33,252 bases of DNA from an uncultured Flammeovirgaceae bacterium (GTDB lineage: Bacteria; Bacteroidota; Bacteroidia; Cytophagales; Cyclobacteriaceae): positions 1 through 33,252 of the forward strand of contig CALBPF010000110.1 of the NCBI GenBank assembly GCA_937899105.1, written 5' to 3'. Both the position numbers and the translations under genes were made by a program. Under the pieces are notes generated by a model. The model ran no database searches. It was not told the origin of the DNA and was given only the letters and a program-made list of their open reading frames with translations. Shown here piece by piece: positions 1 through 8,934 of this stretch. Positions within the stretch are counted from its first letter, which is position 1, and every line of letters begins with the position of its first letter.

Positions 1-595
1 CTCAAGATAACCTATTGCTAAGCATTAGAAAATCCTATTGCGTAATTTGGGATTAAGGAAAGTCGTATTGAAGCCTTACTAGTTTTCGGACCATTCTAAA
101 TTCAATATTTTCTGGCTGCCAGCAGTCATTTTTTTGTTGCACTAAACGTTTCAGCTTGGTAGCCTTCAATGAATACAGGAAATATTTTTATTCCTGAACT
201 TAATAACATGTCTTCTTTCCTTTAAGAAATTGAAATAGCAAAGTCCTCATAGACCTGGTGTTAACGAGCAATTTACCTTCCAATCTATCTTTATGAAGAG
301 AAACAAAAAGTTAAAACAATATATTGATTATCAATTAATTAACATATATAACGGAGATATATAGTAGGTGTTTTTACCTATAAAAAAATACAACCTTACG
401 CTGATGTTTCAGAAAACAGCAGATCGTACCTTTGGCATATGGTTGGCAAGTAAGTGATATATAAATATCACTTTTAAATGTTTATCTTATAAAAAAGTAA
501 TTCATTTCATATACCCATGTAGAGGTAGAAATTACTAATCATTGTACGGTATCATTCCAACCTTTGAGTATTACTAATTTGAATGATAATTCATT
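1..595. other. intergenic stretch without a supported gene
   Basis: No convincing coding region was found on either strand; only very short open frames occur. On the minus strand a frame between about 50 and 310 is open apart from two close TAA codons, but I cannot tie it to a family. The stretch is AT-rich towards the downstream gene and contains the short palindrome described at 365-380. It probably holds the promoter and leader of the sensor gene starting at 596. I could not fix a promoter because no clean TAnnTTTG element (the Bacteroidota -7 box) lies at a sensible distance. Confidence 0.5.
365..380. promoter_or_regulatory. short palindrome TAGGT-N6-ACCTA
   Basis: Two 5-bp arms, TAGGT and ACCTA, flank a T-rich 6-base centre. 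The reverse complement resembles the palindrome at 8615-8634: about 14 of 18 positions agree when the CCTACT halves are aligned. It could be a binding site for a dimeric regulator such as the NarL-type protein encoded at 7944-8585, or a weak hairpin. It lies about 215 bases upstream of the sensor gene at 596. The role is inferred. Confidence 0.25.
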
Positions 596-2854
596 ATGCG
601 GAAAATAAGATTAACAATCAATAATACCCTGTCAATATTTGTTTCAATTATTACCATTTTAGCGGTAACCAATTTCGTCATCATCAAATATTACAAAACA
701 AAGCAAGACAAAGACTCAGCCCTTGTGGATGCCGCAGGTAGGAACCGGATGCTGTCACAAAAAATAGGGTTGTACGCCGAAATGCTGGTCTCTGGTAAAG
801 AAGCAGCCAGGCCGGCGCTTGAGTCCGCCATTAATCTGCACGATGTTTCTTTACGCTCACTTAAAAATGGTGGAGTAGTTCCCGGTATTGCCAATGAGAT
901 GATGCTACCGGGGGTTAGCAGAAATATAATGCCGGTATTGGAGGACGCAGAAAAATTATGGATTTCGTACAAGAATAACGCTTTGATGATTTTAAGCGAA
1001 CCAAATTATGACGGCGCACCTCAGCCTAATCCAGAAGTACAAGCTGCACTTTCATTTATTGAGGAAAACGCTCCACTCATATTAATAAAAAACAACCAGT
1101 TAGTAAAATCTTATGTGGCTTCTAGTGTAAAGAAACAATCGACATTGGACTTCATTTTGATAGCGCTTCTTATCTTCAATATACTCACTGTAGCAGGCGG
1201 CTTCCTTTTTGCCCGTAAATTTATCATATACCCTATTCGATCATTAGCCAGAGCATCTGGAAAAGTAGCTAAAGGTAATTCCCATGAAAGTATAAATGCG
1301 CATACAGATCCTGATATTATGCAGATCGCCAAGTCTATCACTAAAATGGGTAAAAATATAGAACAGTCAGCTGAGTTTTCAGCCAGTATCGGAAATGGTC
1401 AGTTTGATTTTGAATTTGACGAAGAAGCCAAGAACAATCGGCTTTTCAATGAGTTGTCCAACATGCGTCTTAAGTTAATGAAAGTGGCCGAAGAGGACAA
1501 AAGGCATAGTTGGGTAACGGAAGGTCTTGCCAGTTTCGGTGAAATATTGAGGTCAAATCAGGATGACATTAAAATTCTCAGCGATAACATTATCTCAAAG
1601 ATGGTAAAATACCTTAATGCTAACCAGGGCAGTATTTTTGTGTTAAGTGAGGAAAAAGAAGAAGATCAGTATATGGACTTACAGGCTTGCTACGCTTGGG
1701 ATCGCAAAAAATACATCGAGAAAAAAATTGCCAAAGGTCAAGGGCTTATCGGCCAAAGTTGGATGGAAGCGGATATAATTTACATGACTAAAATTCCTGA
1801 CAACTATATTACAATTACCTCAGGTCTTGGAGGAGCCACACCTTCCGCGTTATTAATTGTGCCCCTTGCGGTCAACGATGAAATATTTGGGGTGATGGAA
1901 ATAGCTTCTTTCAACGAGCTTGAAGATTTTCAGATAGACTTTGTCAAAACGGTTGGAGAAAACATAGCTTCTACTCTTTCTTCTGCAAAAATCAACCAGC
2001 GCACCAAAGTTTTGTTGGACCAGTCACAACAGCAAGCTGAGGAAATGCGCGCTCAAGAAGAAGAAATCCGCCAGAATATGGAAGAGATGCAAGCTACACA
2101 AGAAGAAATGAGCAGGAAACAGCTAGATCTTAACGGCAAAATGATGGCCATAGATTCTTCCAATGCCTTGATAGAGTTTGAACCTGGTGGGCAGATAATA
2201 ACAGCAAATGATCTGTTTCTCAAATGTATGGGTTACAATTTGGAAGAGATCCAAGGTAAGCATCACAGCATATTTATAGACTCGAAAGAGTTGGTCTCAG
2301 AAGAGTATAAGAGCTTTTGGGATAAGCTTGATTCAGGTCAATCGTTTACGGGTGAGTTTAAGAGGAAGGCCAAGGATAAATCTGATGTGTGGTTGTCAGC
2401 TTCTTATACGCCTATAATTGATAGGTCCGGATCGGTTATAAAAATTATTAAACTAGCGCAAAATATTACAGAAGAAAAACTTCGAAACACAAACTTTGAA
2501 AATCAGATTAATGCAATTAATCTTTCGCAAGGTGTAATAGAATTCGATTTGCGTGGACACATCCAAAGTGCAAATGAGGTATTCCTTGATTTGATGGGTT
2601 ATAGCCTACAAGAAATAAAAGGAAAGCACCATTCCATATTTTGTGAACAAGATTATGCAAGCAGCGCTAACTATACCACGTTTTGGAAGAACCTTGCCAA
2701 AGGTGAATTTGACCAGGGCGAGTTTAAAAGAATCAAAAAAGATGGGGAAAAAGTACTGTTAAAAGCCACCTATACTCCAATTCTTGACATGGTCGGTAAG
2801 CCGTATAAAGTAATTAAGTTTGCCAGCGAGATGAATGTTCTTGTTGAAAACTAA
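596..2854 (+). CDS. membrane sensor: PilJ-type domain, HAMP-like linker, GAF, two PAS domains, no kinase
   Basis: 752 residues. An N-terminal membrane segment (about 8-28) precedes a motif AGRNRMLSQKI (about 47-57), the signature of the type IV pilus/methyl-accepting chemotaxis N-terminal sensory domain. A second membrane segment (about 184-206) leads into a HAMP-like linker. A GAF domain follows (about 310-460), then a Glu/Gln-rich coiled coil (about 470-510), then two similar PAS domains (about 520-630 and 645-750), each containing GxHHSIF. The protein ends after the second PAS. There is no histidine-kinase, guanylate-cyclase, GGDEF or chemotaxis signalling domain, so it has no visible output. 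It is probably an accessory sensor that passes a signal by protein contact to the kinases encoded next to it. This partnership is inferred from location only. The start was chosen because the membrane anchor begins within the first ten residues. Confidence 0.85.
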   Translation: MRKIRLTINNTLSIFVSIITILAVTNFVIIKYYKTKQDKDSALVDAAGRNRMLSQKIGLYAEMLVSGKEAARPALESAINLHDVSLRSLKNGGVVPGIANEMMLPGVSRNIMPVLEDAEKLWISYKNNALMILSEPNYDGAPQPNPEVQAALSFIEENAPLILIKNNQLVKSYVASSVKKQSTLDFILIALLIFNILTVAGGFLFARKFIIYPIRSLARASGKVAKGNSHESINAHTDPDIMQIAKSITKMGKNIEQSAEFSASIGNGQFDFEFDEEAKNNRLFNELSNMRLKLMKVAEEDKRHSWVTEGLASFGEILRSNQDDIKILSDNIISKMVKYLNANQGSIFVLSEEKEEDQYMDLQACYAWDRKKYIEKKIAKGQGLIGQSWMEADIIYMTKIPDNYITITSGLGGATPSALLIVPLAVNDEIFGVMEIASFNELEDFQIDFVKTVGENIASTLSSAKINQRTKVLLDQSQQQAEEMRAQEEEIRQNMEEMQATQEEMSRKQLDLNGKMMAIDSSNALIEFEPGGQIITANDLFLKCMGYNLEEIQGKHHSIFIDSKELVSEEYKSFWDKLDSGQSFTGEFKRKAKDKSDVWLSASYTPIIDRSGSVIKIIKLAQNITEEKLRNTNFENQINAINLSQGVIEFDLRGHIQSANEVFLDLMGYSLQEIKGKHHSIFCEQDYASSANYTTFWKNLAKGEFDQGEFKRIKKDGEKVLLKATYTPILDMVGKPYKVIKFASEMNVLVEN

Positions 2855-3025
2855 TATATAGTAGATAGTTTTTCCTGCCTAAAAAATCGATGTTTTCTCT
2901 GAAAACCTTTGAAAATAACTGATTTGAAGAGTCAAAATGGTTGAGGCTTACCAAAATCTTGCCTAAGTAAAAACACGTATACAGCATGCGTTATTTCCGG
3001 TATTCCAGTAGCTATTTTTGATCCT

Positions 3026-3033
3026 TACTTTTG
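3026..3033 (+). promoter_or_regulatory. possible -7 promoter element TACTTTTG
   Basis: TACTTTTG matches the Bacteroidota housekeeping -7 consensus TAnnTTTG exactly and lies 35 bases before the ATG of the kinase gene at 3069, a normal leader distance. No good TTTG -33 box is seen about 20 bases upstream, which lowers confidence. If real, it would drive the four-gene kinase/receiver operon. Confidence 0.3.
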
Positions 3034-3068
3034 TATTGCAAATAGCAATTATAAACTTAAGGTCGTAA

Positions 3069-5573
3069 ATGAGCATTTTTGGCAACAATACTCTTCTTTA
3101 TTTAAAGGGGAAGTTGGATCTATCTTTTGATTCGGTCAAATGGCTATACATATCTGTAATAGTAATTTATCCGGCTATGGCCTTTGTCTATCCGGTACTT
3201 CTTCCGGGTAATCATGACCCTCTATTGCCACGCATGGCCATTAGTGTAGCCATTGCCACTATCTACTTTATGGCTCTCCGTTATCCAAAGATCCGTAAGA
3301 AAATTACCTATTTTACAATCTATTTATACTATGTGCTTTCAGCACATAGTATATACCTGATATATGCTAATAATATGGCAGTAGAATATGTTATAGGCTT
3401 AGTCACTATAGTAGGGATAGGTCACGCTATATTCTCGAATTTCAAGCAGGTTATTTTTTTTCTTCTATTCCTTACTTTTCTCTGCCTGGCGGTAACCTAT
3501 AAGCTGGACAGCCCTGCAATGAACTCGGTCACCTTTCTTATCTCAGTACTAGTCATTGGTTTATTTGCCTTTATATCAATGGTATTAAGGTTTAATCTTT
3601 CACGAAATCTAATCTTGTCTTCATTCTTAATTGACAATATGAATGAAGGTATTTTGGGTGTGACCATGGATGACATCATCACCTACGCAAATGAAAATAT
3701 AGTTAAGGTAATCGGATTCACTAAACAGGAGATGTTAGGGAAAGATGTAAAAATATTTCTTGCAGCGCCTGAGGACAAAAAAATCGTAATGAATAAAACG
3801 GAAGCTCGAATGAAAGGGCATTCTGAAAAATATGAATTGAACTTCACTCATAAAGAAGGGCATACTATAAATACTGAAGTAAGCGCAACGCCAACTTACG
3901 ACAACACAGGCAGGGCAGATGGATCAATCGCCTTAATAACGAACATTACGTCTAGAAAGAAAGTTGAAGATGAGTTAAAAAAGCAGTCGTTAATTGCGAA
4001 CAAAACTGATAGCTATGTCATTCTTACCAATGAAAAGGATCAAATCGAATTTGTAAATCAGTCCTTTGAAAAATATACAGGTTATAGCCATAATGAGGTA
4101 AAAGGAAGAAGAGCACAAGATTTTTTACGAGGATCCGAGACCAGCCCGACCACTGTTAGATCAATTCAGAAAAAGAGGGAAGAAGATGCAGTCTTTTCTG
4201 AAGAGATCAAAAATTACAGAAAAGATGGTACGCCTATCTGGTTATCGCTTCATGTGACTCCTCTAAAAAATGAATATAATAAGGTGACAGGCTACATAAC
4301 TATCGGCAATGATATCACCGTAAAGAAGCAAGCCGAGGAAAAACTAAGATTAGACTCTTTCAGACTAGGTATTATCCGTGAAATTGATGCTGCAATTATA
4401 GCCTCTGAGTCCTTGACAGAATTAGCCTACAGTACTATTAACTATCTTAACAAACTGCTTCCGGATAGTTCTAGTGTCAATATTTCCTTCAAAAACTATG
4501 ACAATAGCTATAGAACGATAAGCGATGAGGGCAACTTTAAGCCTCCTTGCAACCAACTGCCGGCAGAAGTAACCAATAAGCTAAATAGTGGGACGCCCTA
4601 TATTGTCCACGATTTGGTGTTATCTGATAAACCAATGTTTCTGGACAGAAGACTTTTGGAAGACGTAGTGGCTTATGTGCTGATACCATTGGTTTATAAC
4701 GAAGAATTGCTAGGTACACTCAATATTTTTTGGAAAGAAAAAGACGAAAACCTAGTAGAACATGTAGAACTTATACAAGGCGCCGCTCGCGATTTAGCAA
4801 TAAGTATAAAGCAATTTGAGCTACAAAGTACAATCACTCAAAAAAACCAAGAACTAGAGTCGAGGCTGATAGAACTTGAAGCTACACATGAAGAACTAAG
4901 AAGTTTCTCATACATTGTATCCCATGATTTAAAAGCGCCTTTGAGGGCTATCAGTTCCCTGGCTCAATGGTTGGAAAGTGACTACAAGGAAAAGCTGGAT
5001 ATGGAAGGCCAGGAATATCTTAGTATGTTAATGAATAGAACTACTAGGTTACATCATCTGATTGAAGGCATTCTGGAATACAGTAGAATAGGTAGAAAAG
5101 ATCTTGAAAAGGAAAATGTAAGTACTATGGATATAGTCAGGTCGGCCATAGATCTTGTATCAACTGCCGATGATACTAAAGTGATCATTGATAACGAGCT
5201 GCCCCCAGTTTGGTATAACTCAACTCAATTGTCACAAGTCTTTCAAAACCTCATTGGCAATGCGATAAAGTTTATGGAAGAGCCTGATGGAAAAGTATCT
5301 ATAGGTTCTGTACTGCATAATAATAATGTTGAATTTTATATAGAAGATAACGGACCCGGCATAAATCCGGACCATTTTGATCGTGTTTTCAAGATCTTTC
5401 AAACCTTACACGCACGAGATAATCTCGAAAGTACAGGCATCGGTCTCACTATAGTGAAGAAAATAATAGAATTAAATGGAGGTAGAGTATGGTTGGATAA
5501 AAAGGCTACTGATGGAACTTGTATAAGATTCAGTATTCCTTTATACAGCCGGAAGAATTCGAAACAAGAATAA
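3069..5573 (+). CDS. membrane PAS-PAS-GAF sensor histidine kinase
   Basis: 834 residues. About six hydrophobic segments (about 25-185) form an N-terminal membrane module. Two PAS domains (about 188-300 and 305-425) and a GAF-like region (about 430-605) follow, joined by short coiled coils. The HisKA box SYIVSHDLKAPLRA places the phospho-accepting histidine at residue 619. The ATPase domain has an N box (NLIGNAIKFM), a G1 box (DNGPGI), an F box (VFKIFQTL) and a G2 box (STGIGLTIVKK), so it should be catalytically competent. The H-box and ATPase resemble bacteriophytochrome-type kinases that work with small Rcp1-like receivers. Such a receiver is encoded 6 bases downstream, so it is the likely phosphotransfer partner (inference). 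The input ligand is unknown. Confidence 0.93.
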   Translation: MSIFGNNTLLYLKGKLDLSFDSVKWLYISVIVIYPAMAFVYPVLLPGNHDPLLPRMAISVAIATIYFMALRYPKIRKKITYFTIYLYYVLSAHSIYLIYANNMAVEYVIGLVTIVGIGHAIFSNFKQVIFFLLFLTFLCLAVTYKLDSPAMNSVTFLISVLVIGLFAFISMVLRFNLSRNLILSSFLIDNMNEGILGVTMDDIITYANENIVKVIGFTKQEMLGKDVKIFLAAPEDKKIVMNKTEARMKGHSEKYELNFTHKEGHTINTEVSATPTYDNTGRADGSIALITNITSRKKVEDELKKQSLIANKTDSYVILTNEKDQIEFVNQSFEKYTGYSHNEVKGRRAQDFLRGSETSPTTVRSIQKKREEDAVFSEEIKNYRKDGTPIWLSLHVTPLKNEYNKVTGYITIGNDITVKKQAEEKLRLDSFRLGIIREIDAAIIASESLTELAYSTINYLNKLLPDSSSVNISFKNYDNSYRTISDEGNFKPPCNQLPAEVTNKLNSGTPYIVHDLVLSDKPMFLDRRLLEDVVAYVLIPLVYNEELLGTLNIFWKEKDENLVEHVELIQGAARDLAISIKQFELQSTITQKNQELESRLIELEATHEELRSFSYIVSHDLKAPLRAISSLAQWLESDYKEKLDMEGQEYLSMLMNRTTRLHHLIEGILEYSRIGRKDLEKENVSTMDIVRSAIDLVSTADDTKVIIDNELPPVWYNSTQLSQVFQNLIGNAIKFMEEPDGKVSIGSVLHNNNVEFYIEDNGPGINPDHFDRVFKIFQTLHARDNLESTGIGLTIVKKIIELNGGRVWLDKKATDGTCIRFSIPLYSRKNSKQE

Positions 5574-5579
5574 CAAAGA

Positions 5580-5993
5580 ATGCATAGTGATAAATACATA
5601 CTCTTAATCGAAGATGATAAGGTTGACGCATTGGCCGTTCGTAAAGCCCTAAAGGATACAGGTATAGCCAACAAGCTCACGCATTCATCTAACGCCCAAG
5701 AGGCTATAGATTATCTTCTAACCCCTGAAGGCGCCAATGTTGGACTCATTTTACTAGACCTCAACATGCCTATGATGAACGGACTCGAATTCTTAGAAGC
5801 GCGGAAAACCGAACCTAAATTTGCCGGTATTCCACTTGTAGTACTTACTACGTCAAGAAATGAAGCTGATGTAAAAAGTAGCTATGAACTAGGAATAAGT
5901 GGCTATATTGTAAAACCAGTAAATTACAACGATTTTAAATCAGTAATTAAGACGTTGTATGCCTATTGGTCAATATGCGAGTTGCCTGAATAA
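5580..5993 (+). CDS. stand-alone response-regulator receiver (Rcp1-like)
   Basis: 137 residues, a single receiver domain with no output domain. The acidic pocket is IEDD near residues 10-13, the phospho-accepting aspartate is D60 in LLDLNMP, the conserved Thr/Ser lies in VLTTS, and the switch lysine is in YIVKPVN. The length and the bulky C-terminal helix ending in YAYW are typical of Rcp1-type receivers paired with phytochrome-like kinases. It lies 6 bases after the kinase gene at 3069 and its stop codon directly abuts the start of the next gene at 5994, so co-expression is very likely. It probably shuttles phosphate or acts by protein binding. A relative is encoded at 10073-10492. Confidence 0.93.
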   Translation: MHSDKYILLIEDDKVDALAVRKALKDTGIANKLTHSSNAQEAIDYLLTPEGANVGLILLDLNMPMMNGLEFLEARKTEPKFAGIPLVVLTTSRNEADVKSSYELGISGYIVKPVNYNDFKSVIKTLYAYWSICELPE

Positions 5994-7934
5994 ATGGAAG
6001 AAAGTTACAAGATTCTTATTATCGAAGATGATGAATTCACATTCATGGCATATCGCAGGATGTTTTCATCATGGGAAAAAAGGACGAACCTGGTCTGGTG
6101 TAAAACTATTAACCACGCCAAACAAGAGATAAAAAAAGTGAGCTTTGATGCCGCTGTATTGGATTACCAGCTTCCCGATGGTGACGCATTTGCCGTTATG
6201 CCTGATATAAAGGAGACTCCAATAATTTTTGTCAGTGGTATGGAAGATATATCCATAGCTGTTAAAGCAATGCAACAAGGCGCATTTGATTACTTGGTAA
6301 AAGACTTCAACAATGAATTCGTTGAAGCGCTTCCTCTTATTATCGAAAAAGCTGTACGAAACTACCGTATAGAATCACAATTAAGAAAAACAGAACAGCG
6401 CTATTCAGATCTTTTTCTGCATTCAAATGACTTAATACAAAGTGTTAATACAGAGGGTCGGTTTTTGTACGTAAACCCTGCGTGGTTAAGTACAATGGAG
6501 TACACTTTAGAAGAAGTTGACGACCTGTATTTTTTAGATATCATACACCCGGAGGAACATGAACACTGTATGCATGTTTTTGAAAGTCTTATGCAGGGTA
6601 AATCCTTTAAAAATGAAGAAATTGGTTTTCTGACCAAATCCGGGAAACGCATTTTTGTTGAAGGCAATATTTTTACAAATACCTACCCCAACGTATCTAC
6701 CATTGGAATCTTTCGCGATATCACAGAAAGAAAGGAGTCCGATCTTAAGTTGATAGAAGCTAAAGCACGTTACGATCTCGCTGTCGATGCAGGTAAAACG
6801 GGTATCATGGATTGGAATTTGGTTACCGGAAGGTTGTTCATTGATGACAAACTAAAAAACCTATTAGGTTTTAGGCCTGATGAATTGGAAAGTTCATTAG
6901 AAAACTGGGGCCAGCAAATACATCCTGATCATCGTGAAAAATCAGTTAATGACCTAGGCGATTTTGTCAAAGGTGTAATTCCAAAGTACGAATTCGAATA
7001 TAAAATGCTCCATAAAGACGGATCTGAGCGCTGGCTACTCGCCAGGGCAAAAGCTATTCGAAACAGCGATAACAGAGTAATACGCATGATTGGTACCGGA
7101 ACAGATGTGACTCTTCAGAAAGATATTCATGCTAAACTTGAAATGAGAGAGGAACAACTAAAAAGCATCAATGATAATCTTGAATCACTAGTTTCAAATC
7201 GAACTAAAAGGTTATCAAAGGCCAACGAATATTTGGAAAAAGAGATAGAGAGAAGGAAGCTTACGGAGTTGGCCCTGGAGAAAGAAAAAACACAACGTGT
7301 TTCAGCGCTCATTGACGGTCAGGAAATGGAGCGTAAGCGTCTGGCAAAGGAACTCCATGACAGTTTGGGGCAATTGCTGACCGCAGCTAAACTTCAGGTG
7401 CGTCAAACAGTCAAAAGAATGAAAGATACGTCAGTATTAGGTAAAGTGGAATATACCGGAGAAATACTTGATCTTACCATTCAAGAAGTCAGGCGTATCT
7501 CCCAGGCTCTTATGCCTGTGTTGCTTAATGATTTTGGACTTGCTATAGCATTGGAAAAAATGATAGAGCAATTTAATTCAGGAGCTACCGCAAAAATTGA
7601 TTATAAGTATTTGGGTGGGTCAGATGGCCGGCTAACAAAAGAAGTCGAGATCGCTTTATACAGAATTTGTCAGGAAGCTCTAAATAATTCATTGAAATAT
7701 TCAAATTGTTCTTATATTCAGATTCTTTTGGAAGAATCAGACTTACTTGTAAATCTTTCTATAATAGATAACGGCGATGGTATGTCTAATAATGTTTTGA
7801 ACAAAATCTACAACAACCCAAGTGGTAGTGGTATTTATAATATGAAAGAACGAGCAGAATTAATTAATGGAGAATTTACCTTAAACTCCGAAGAAGGCAA
7901 CGGCACTAGAATAGAAATTACCGTACCCCTGTAA
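5994..7934 (+). CDS. hybrid REC-PAS-PAS histidine kinase, HisKA_3 type
   Basis: 646 residues with no membrane segment, so cytoplasmic. An N-terminal receiver domain (about 1-120) has its phospho-acceptor at D57 in AVLDYQLPDG. Two PAS domains follow (about 138-248 and 258-375), the second with a typical PAC end, then a coiled coil (about 380-440). The HisKA_3 box ERKRLAKELHDSLGQLL puts the active histidine at H455. The ATPase domain (about 545-646) contains EALNNSLKYS and DNGDGM. HisKA_3 kinases usually phosphorylate NarL/FixJ-type regulators, and one follows 9 bases downstream. The N-terminal receiver could take phosphate from the kinase at 3069 and so link the two kinases in a relay (inference). 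Confidence 0.93.
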   Translation: MEESYKILIIEDDEFTFMAYRRMFSSWEKRTNLVWCKTINHAKQEIKKVSFDAAVLDYQLPDGDAFAVMPDIKETPIIFVSGMEDISIAVKAMQQGAFDYLVKDFNNEFVEALPLIIEKAVRNYRIESQLRKTEQRYSDLFLHSNDLIQSVNTEGRFLYVNPAWLSTMEYTLEEVDDLYFLDIIHPEEHEHCMHVFESLMQGKSFKNEEIGFLTKSGKRIFVEGNIFTNTYPNVSTIGIFRDITERKESDLKLIEAKARYDLAVDAGKTGIMDWNLVTGRLFIDDKLKNLLGFRPDELESSLENWGQQIHPDHREKSVNDLGDFVKGVIPKYEFEYKMLHKDGSERWLLARAKAIRNSDNRVIRMIGTGTDVTLQKDIHAKLEMREEQLKSINDNLESLVSNRTKRLSKANEYLEKEIERRKLTELALEKEKTQRVSALIDGQEMERKRLAKELHDSLGQLLTAAKLQVRQTVKRMKDTSVLGKVEYTGEILDLTIQEVRRISQALMPVLLNDFGLAIALEKMIEQFNSGATAKIDYKYLGGSDGRLTKEVEIALYRICQEALNNSLKYSNCSYIQILLEESDLLVNLSIIDNGDGMSNNVLNKIYNNPSGSGIYNMKERAELINGEFTLNSEEGNGTRIEITVPL

Positions 7935-7943
7935 TACTACATT

Positions 7944-8585
7944 ATGACAAAAAAAATAAAAGTTGTTCTTGCCGACGATCATAGTGTGGTTCGTACAGGT
8001 ATTAAAATGCTTATCAGCAGCGATGAAAGCATAGAAATTATTGGAGAAGCTTCTTCTGGAGCAGAGGCTCTTTCCATGATCAAAAACAGCCAGCCTGACA
8101 TCCTTATTACAGATATTTCAATGCCCGGCATGACGGGCATCGAGCTTGCTGAAATTATCAAAAATGAGCATCAGGGTACAAAAGTATTGGTACTGTCTAC
8201 CTATTCTGACGAGGAGTACATTCTAAGCGCTTTTGAAGCAGGGGCTTCCGGATATTTGCCTAAAGATACCGACGAAGACCAATTTCTGGCTGCAATTAAA
8301 ACGGTGTCAGAAGGAGATGTATACTATACCAAAGAAGTTTCTGATATTCTAACAAAATCACTGATTAAGCAAAAGAGGACTATCGAAGATCCTTTGGAGC
8401 TCACTGAAAGGGAAAAGGAAATTTTGAAGTTAATTGTGGACGGAATGAGTAACAAAGAGATCGCAGATAAACTGTTCATCAGCGTACGCACCGTAGATAC
8501 CCACAGGCGTAATATCATGGATAAAATAGAAGCCAAAAACACTGCCGATCTTGTTCGTAAGGCCCTGGAAGACAAGCTCATATAG
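7944..8585 (+). CDS. NarL/FixJ-family DNA-binding response regulator
   Basis: 213 residues. The receiver domain (about 1-120) has acidic residues D11/D12, phospho-acceptor D57 in LITDISMPG, a conserved Ser/Thr in VLSTYS and the switch lysine in YLPKD. A LuxR-type helix-turn-helix (about 145-210) contains LTEREKEILKLI and the recognition region NKEIADKLFISVRTVDTHR. It is the last gene of the operon and the obvious target of the HisKA_3 kinase just upstream. The palindrome at 8615-8634, just past this gene and ahead of a small lipoprotein gene, is a candidate binding site (inference). The gene ends in TAG, which shows that TAG is used as a normal stop here. Confidence 0.95.
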   Translation: MTKKIKVVLADDHSVVRTGIKMLISSDESIEIIGEASSGAEALSMIKNSQPDILITDISMPGMTGIELAEIIKNEHQGTKVLVLSTYSDEEYILSAFEAGASGYLPKDTDEDQFLAAIKTVSEGDVYYTKEVSDILTKSLIKQKRTIEDPLELTEREKEILKLIVDGMSNKEIADKLFISVRTVDTHRRNIMDKIEAKNTADLVRKALEDKLI

Positions 8586-8614
8586 TTTCAACAACCACTT
8601 TTAAGACATTCATC

Positions 8615-8634
8615 TAAGTAGAAATACCTACTTA
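8615..8634. promoter_or_regulatory. perfect 7-bp palindrome TAAGTAG-N6-CTACTTA
   Basis: Arms TAAGTAG and CTACTTA are perfectly complementary around the 6-base centre AAATAC. There is no run of T after either arm, which argues against a simple terminator. It sits 30 bases after the NarL-type regulator gene and about 75 bases before the small lipoprotein gene at 8709, a good position for an operator. It resembles the palindrome at 365-380. A hairpin protecting the 3' end of the regulator mRNA is the alternative. Confidence 0.4.
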
Positions 8635-8708
8635 AATTTACATGAATAAGCCGATTTTTTGATGACTTCTTTAGCGCTTACTTTGAGATAAATAAGAAAG
8701 TAAGTAAA

Positions 8709-8888
8709 GTGAAGAAAGCAAAAATCATCCTAACTGTAGCAGCAAGTATTTTTGTGGTAGCTGCATGCCAAAATAAATCAGACGACAATAGTTCAAAAGC
8801 ATCGAACCCAACCGAACTGCCGGAGGACTATATGTACACACTTACCATTCCTGAAATCATGGATATACCTATTTCCGATCCTGTCTAG
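8709..8888 (+). CDS. small lipoprotein, 59 residues, unknown function
   Basis: A GTG-initiated frame of 60 codons ending in TAG. It begins with a compact lipoprotein signal: Lys-rich start VKKAKI, a hydrophobic stretch, and a lipobox VVAAC with the cysteine at residue 20. A polar Ser/Asn/Lys linker and a short acidic/hydrophobic tail (YMYTLTIPEIMDIP) follow. The signal-peptide layout is too well formed to be chance. No family is recognised. It lies between the NarL-type regulator and a broken kinase gene, behind the palindrome at 8615-8634, so it may be a target of that regulator (inference). Use of GTG as the start is an assumption, since no in-frame ATG precedes the signal peptide. Confidence 0.6.
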   Translation: MKKAKIILTVAASIFVVAACQNKSDDNSSKASNPTELPEDYMYTLTIPEIMDIPISDPV

Positions 8889-8934
8889 AAGCCATATAAA
8901 TCGAATCAGAGGATCGGTTTAATGATACTATAGT

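Noticed and set aside
50..310. Minus-strand coding remnant in the first intergenic region
   Set aside because: The frame has two stops and no recognisable family motif; such open stretches are expected by chance in AT-rich DNA.
368..460. GTG-started frame of about 30 codons upstream of the first sensor gene
   Set aside because: No signal peptide, motif or biased composition; it overlaps the palindrome and looks random.
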